A stretch of 5,114 nt of DNA from Kiritimatiellia bacterium. Its GTDB lineage: Bacteria; Verrucomicrobiota; Kiritimatiellia; RFP12; UBA1067. Positions 4,520 through 5,114 of this stretch are shown piece after piece (the stretch's first letter is position 1; the number at the start of each line of letters is the position of its first letter). The notes below the pieces were generated by a model. The model made no database searches and was not told the DNA's origin. It worked only from the letters and a program-made list of their open reading frames with translations. The stretch covers positions 1-5,114 of the forward strand of contig JAGBZQ010000058.1 of assembly GCA_017628165.1 (NCBI GenBank). Direction: 5' to 3'. Made by a program: the position numbers and the translations under genes.

Positions 4520-5114
4520 ATGGCTAAGCAGATTAAGTTTGATGCAGAAGCGCGTCAGAAGATCCTCTCCGGAGTTGAGAAGCTGGCTAACGCAGTTTCC
4601 TCCACACTCGGTCCCTCCGGCCGCAATGTGATCCTCGACAAGAAGTTCGGCAGCCCCCAGATCACCAAGGACGGTGTCACCGTCGCCAAGGAGATCGAGC
4701 TTCCCGATCCTTTTGAGAACATGGGCGCTCAGATGGTCAAGGAAGTCGCTTCCAAGACGAATGATGTCGCCGGTGACGGAACGACCACCGCCACGCTTCT
4801 TGCGCAGGCGATCTATCGTGAAGGTCTTAAGAACCTCACGGCTGGCTCCAACGGAATGGCTCTTAAGCGCGGTATCGACAAGGCTACGCAGGCTGTTGTC
4901 GAGGCAATCGCCAAGCTTTCGAAGAAGGTCAAGTCTGCCGATGAGATCGCTCAGGTTGCAACTCTCTCCGCCAATGGCGATGCAGAGATTGGCAAGATGA
5001 TCTCCGAGGCGATGGACAAGGTCGGCAAGGAAGGCACGATCACCGTTGAAGAGGCAAAGACGCTCGACAGCTCTCTCGATGTCGTCGAGGGTATGCAGTT
5101 CGATAAGGGCTACA
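4520..5114 (+). CDS. groEL: Chaperonin GroEL (Hsp60), N-terminal part, cut by the window end
   Basis: GroEL forms the double seven-membered ring that folds proteins in a closed chamber using ATP, with GroES as lid. The first 198 of roughly 545 codons are present. AKQIKFDAEARQKILSGVEKLANAV is the typical N-terminus. TLGPSGRNVIL at 29-39 corresponds to the usual TLGPKGRNVVL phosphate-binding loop. TKDGVTVAKEIEL at 49-61 carries the Asp51 nucleotide/metal region, and AGDGTTTAT at 84-92 carries Asp86 (E. coli Asp87). AGSNGMALKRGID, ATLSANGD and GKEGTITVEE follow as expected through the equatorial and intermediate domains into the apical domain. AAGGA at 4508-4512 lies 7 nt before the ATG. No frameshift is seen. 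The gap of 163 nt after groES is unusually long for a groESL pair because of the repeat arrays. Confidence 0.97.
   Translation, partial: MAKQIKFDAEARQKILSGVEKLANAVSSTLGPSGRNVILDKKFGSPQITKDGVTVAKEIELPDPFENMGAQMVKEVASKTNDVAGDGTTTATLLAQAIYREGLKNLTAGSNGMALKRGIDKATQAVVEAIAKLSKKVKSADEIAQVATLSANGDAEIGKMISEAMDKVGKEGTITVEEAKTLDSSLDVVEGMQFDKGY

Overview
The window looks like chromosomal DNA from a Gram-negative-type bacterium. The coding DNA is moderately GC-rich and the intergenic DNA is AT-rich. DnaK carries the long Gram-negative form of the ATPase domain. A sugar kinase of the RfaE/HldE kinase class and an exported DUF2147 protein precede the chaperone genes. A dnaK-groES-groEL order with no adjacent grpE or dnaJ, together with a sigma-54 promoter, would fit the PVC group (for example Kiritimatiellota, Lentisphaerota or Verrucomicrobiota). 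That placement is an inference from memory of the families, not a database result.

Left part (1-1772). The window opens inside a PfkB-family sugar kinase whose frame is open up to the TAA at 970-972, except for one in-frame TGA at 229-231. A second ORF follows with a 1-nt stop/start overlap (TAATG). Its first ~95 residues look like the front of an ECF-transporter S component. The rest, from about residue 117, is a complete DUF2147 protein with its own signal peptide. A nonsense codon next to an apparent gene fusion suggests either local decay or assembly error.

Middle part (1773-2122). This 350-bp AT-rich gap has no convincing gene but is dense in signals. In order it holds a perfect 16-bp inverted repeat, three copies of AGTGTG(A/T)CA, a full-consensus sigma-54 promoter, and a small GC-rich hairpin in the inferred leader just upstream of the dnaK ribosome-binding site. 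The layout is that of a sigma-54 promoter with upstream enhancer-binding-protein sites. No CIRCE operator is visible.

Right part (2123-5114). The cytosolic chaperones follow in one direction: full-length dnaK, groES and the first 198 codons of groEL. DnaK (Hsp70) holds unfolded chains, while GroEL with its GroES lid provides the folding chamber, so the likely operon joins the two main ATP-dependent folding machines. Between groES and groEL lie two arrays of a degenerate 8-bp repeat in opposite orientations. They could fold into a long imperfect stem directly upstream of the groEL ribosome-binding site. The most interesting hypotheses are the sigma-54 control of the main chaperone operon and this inverted minisatellite inside it.
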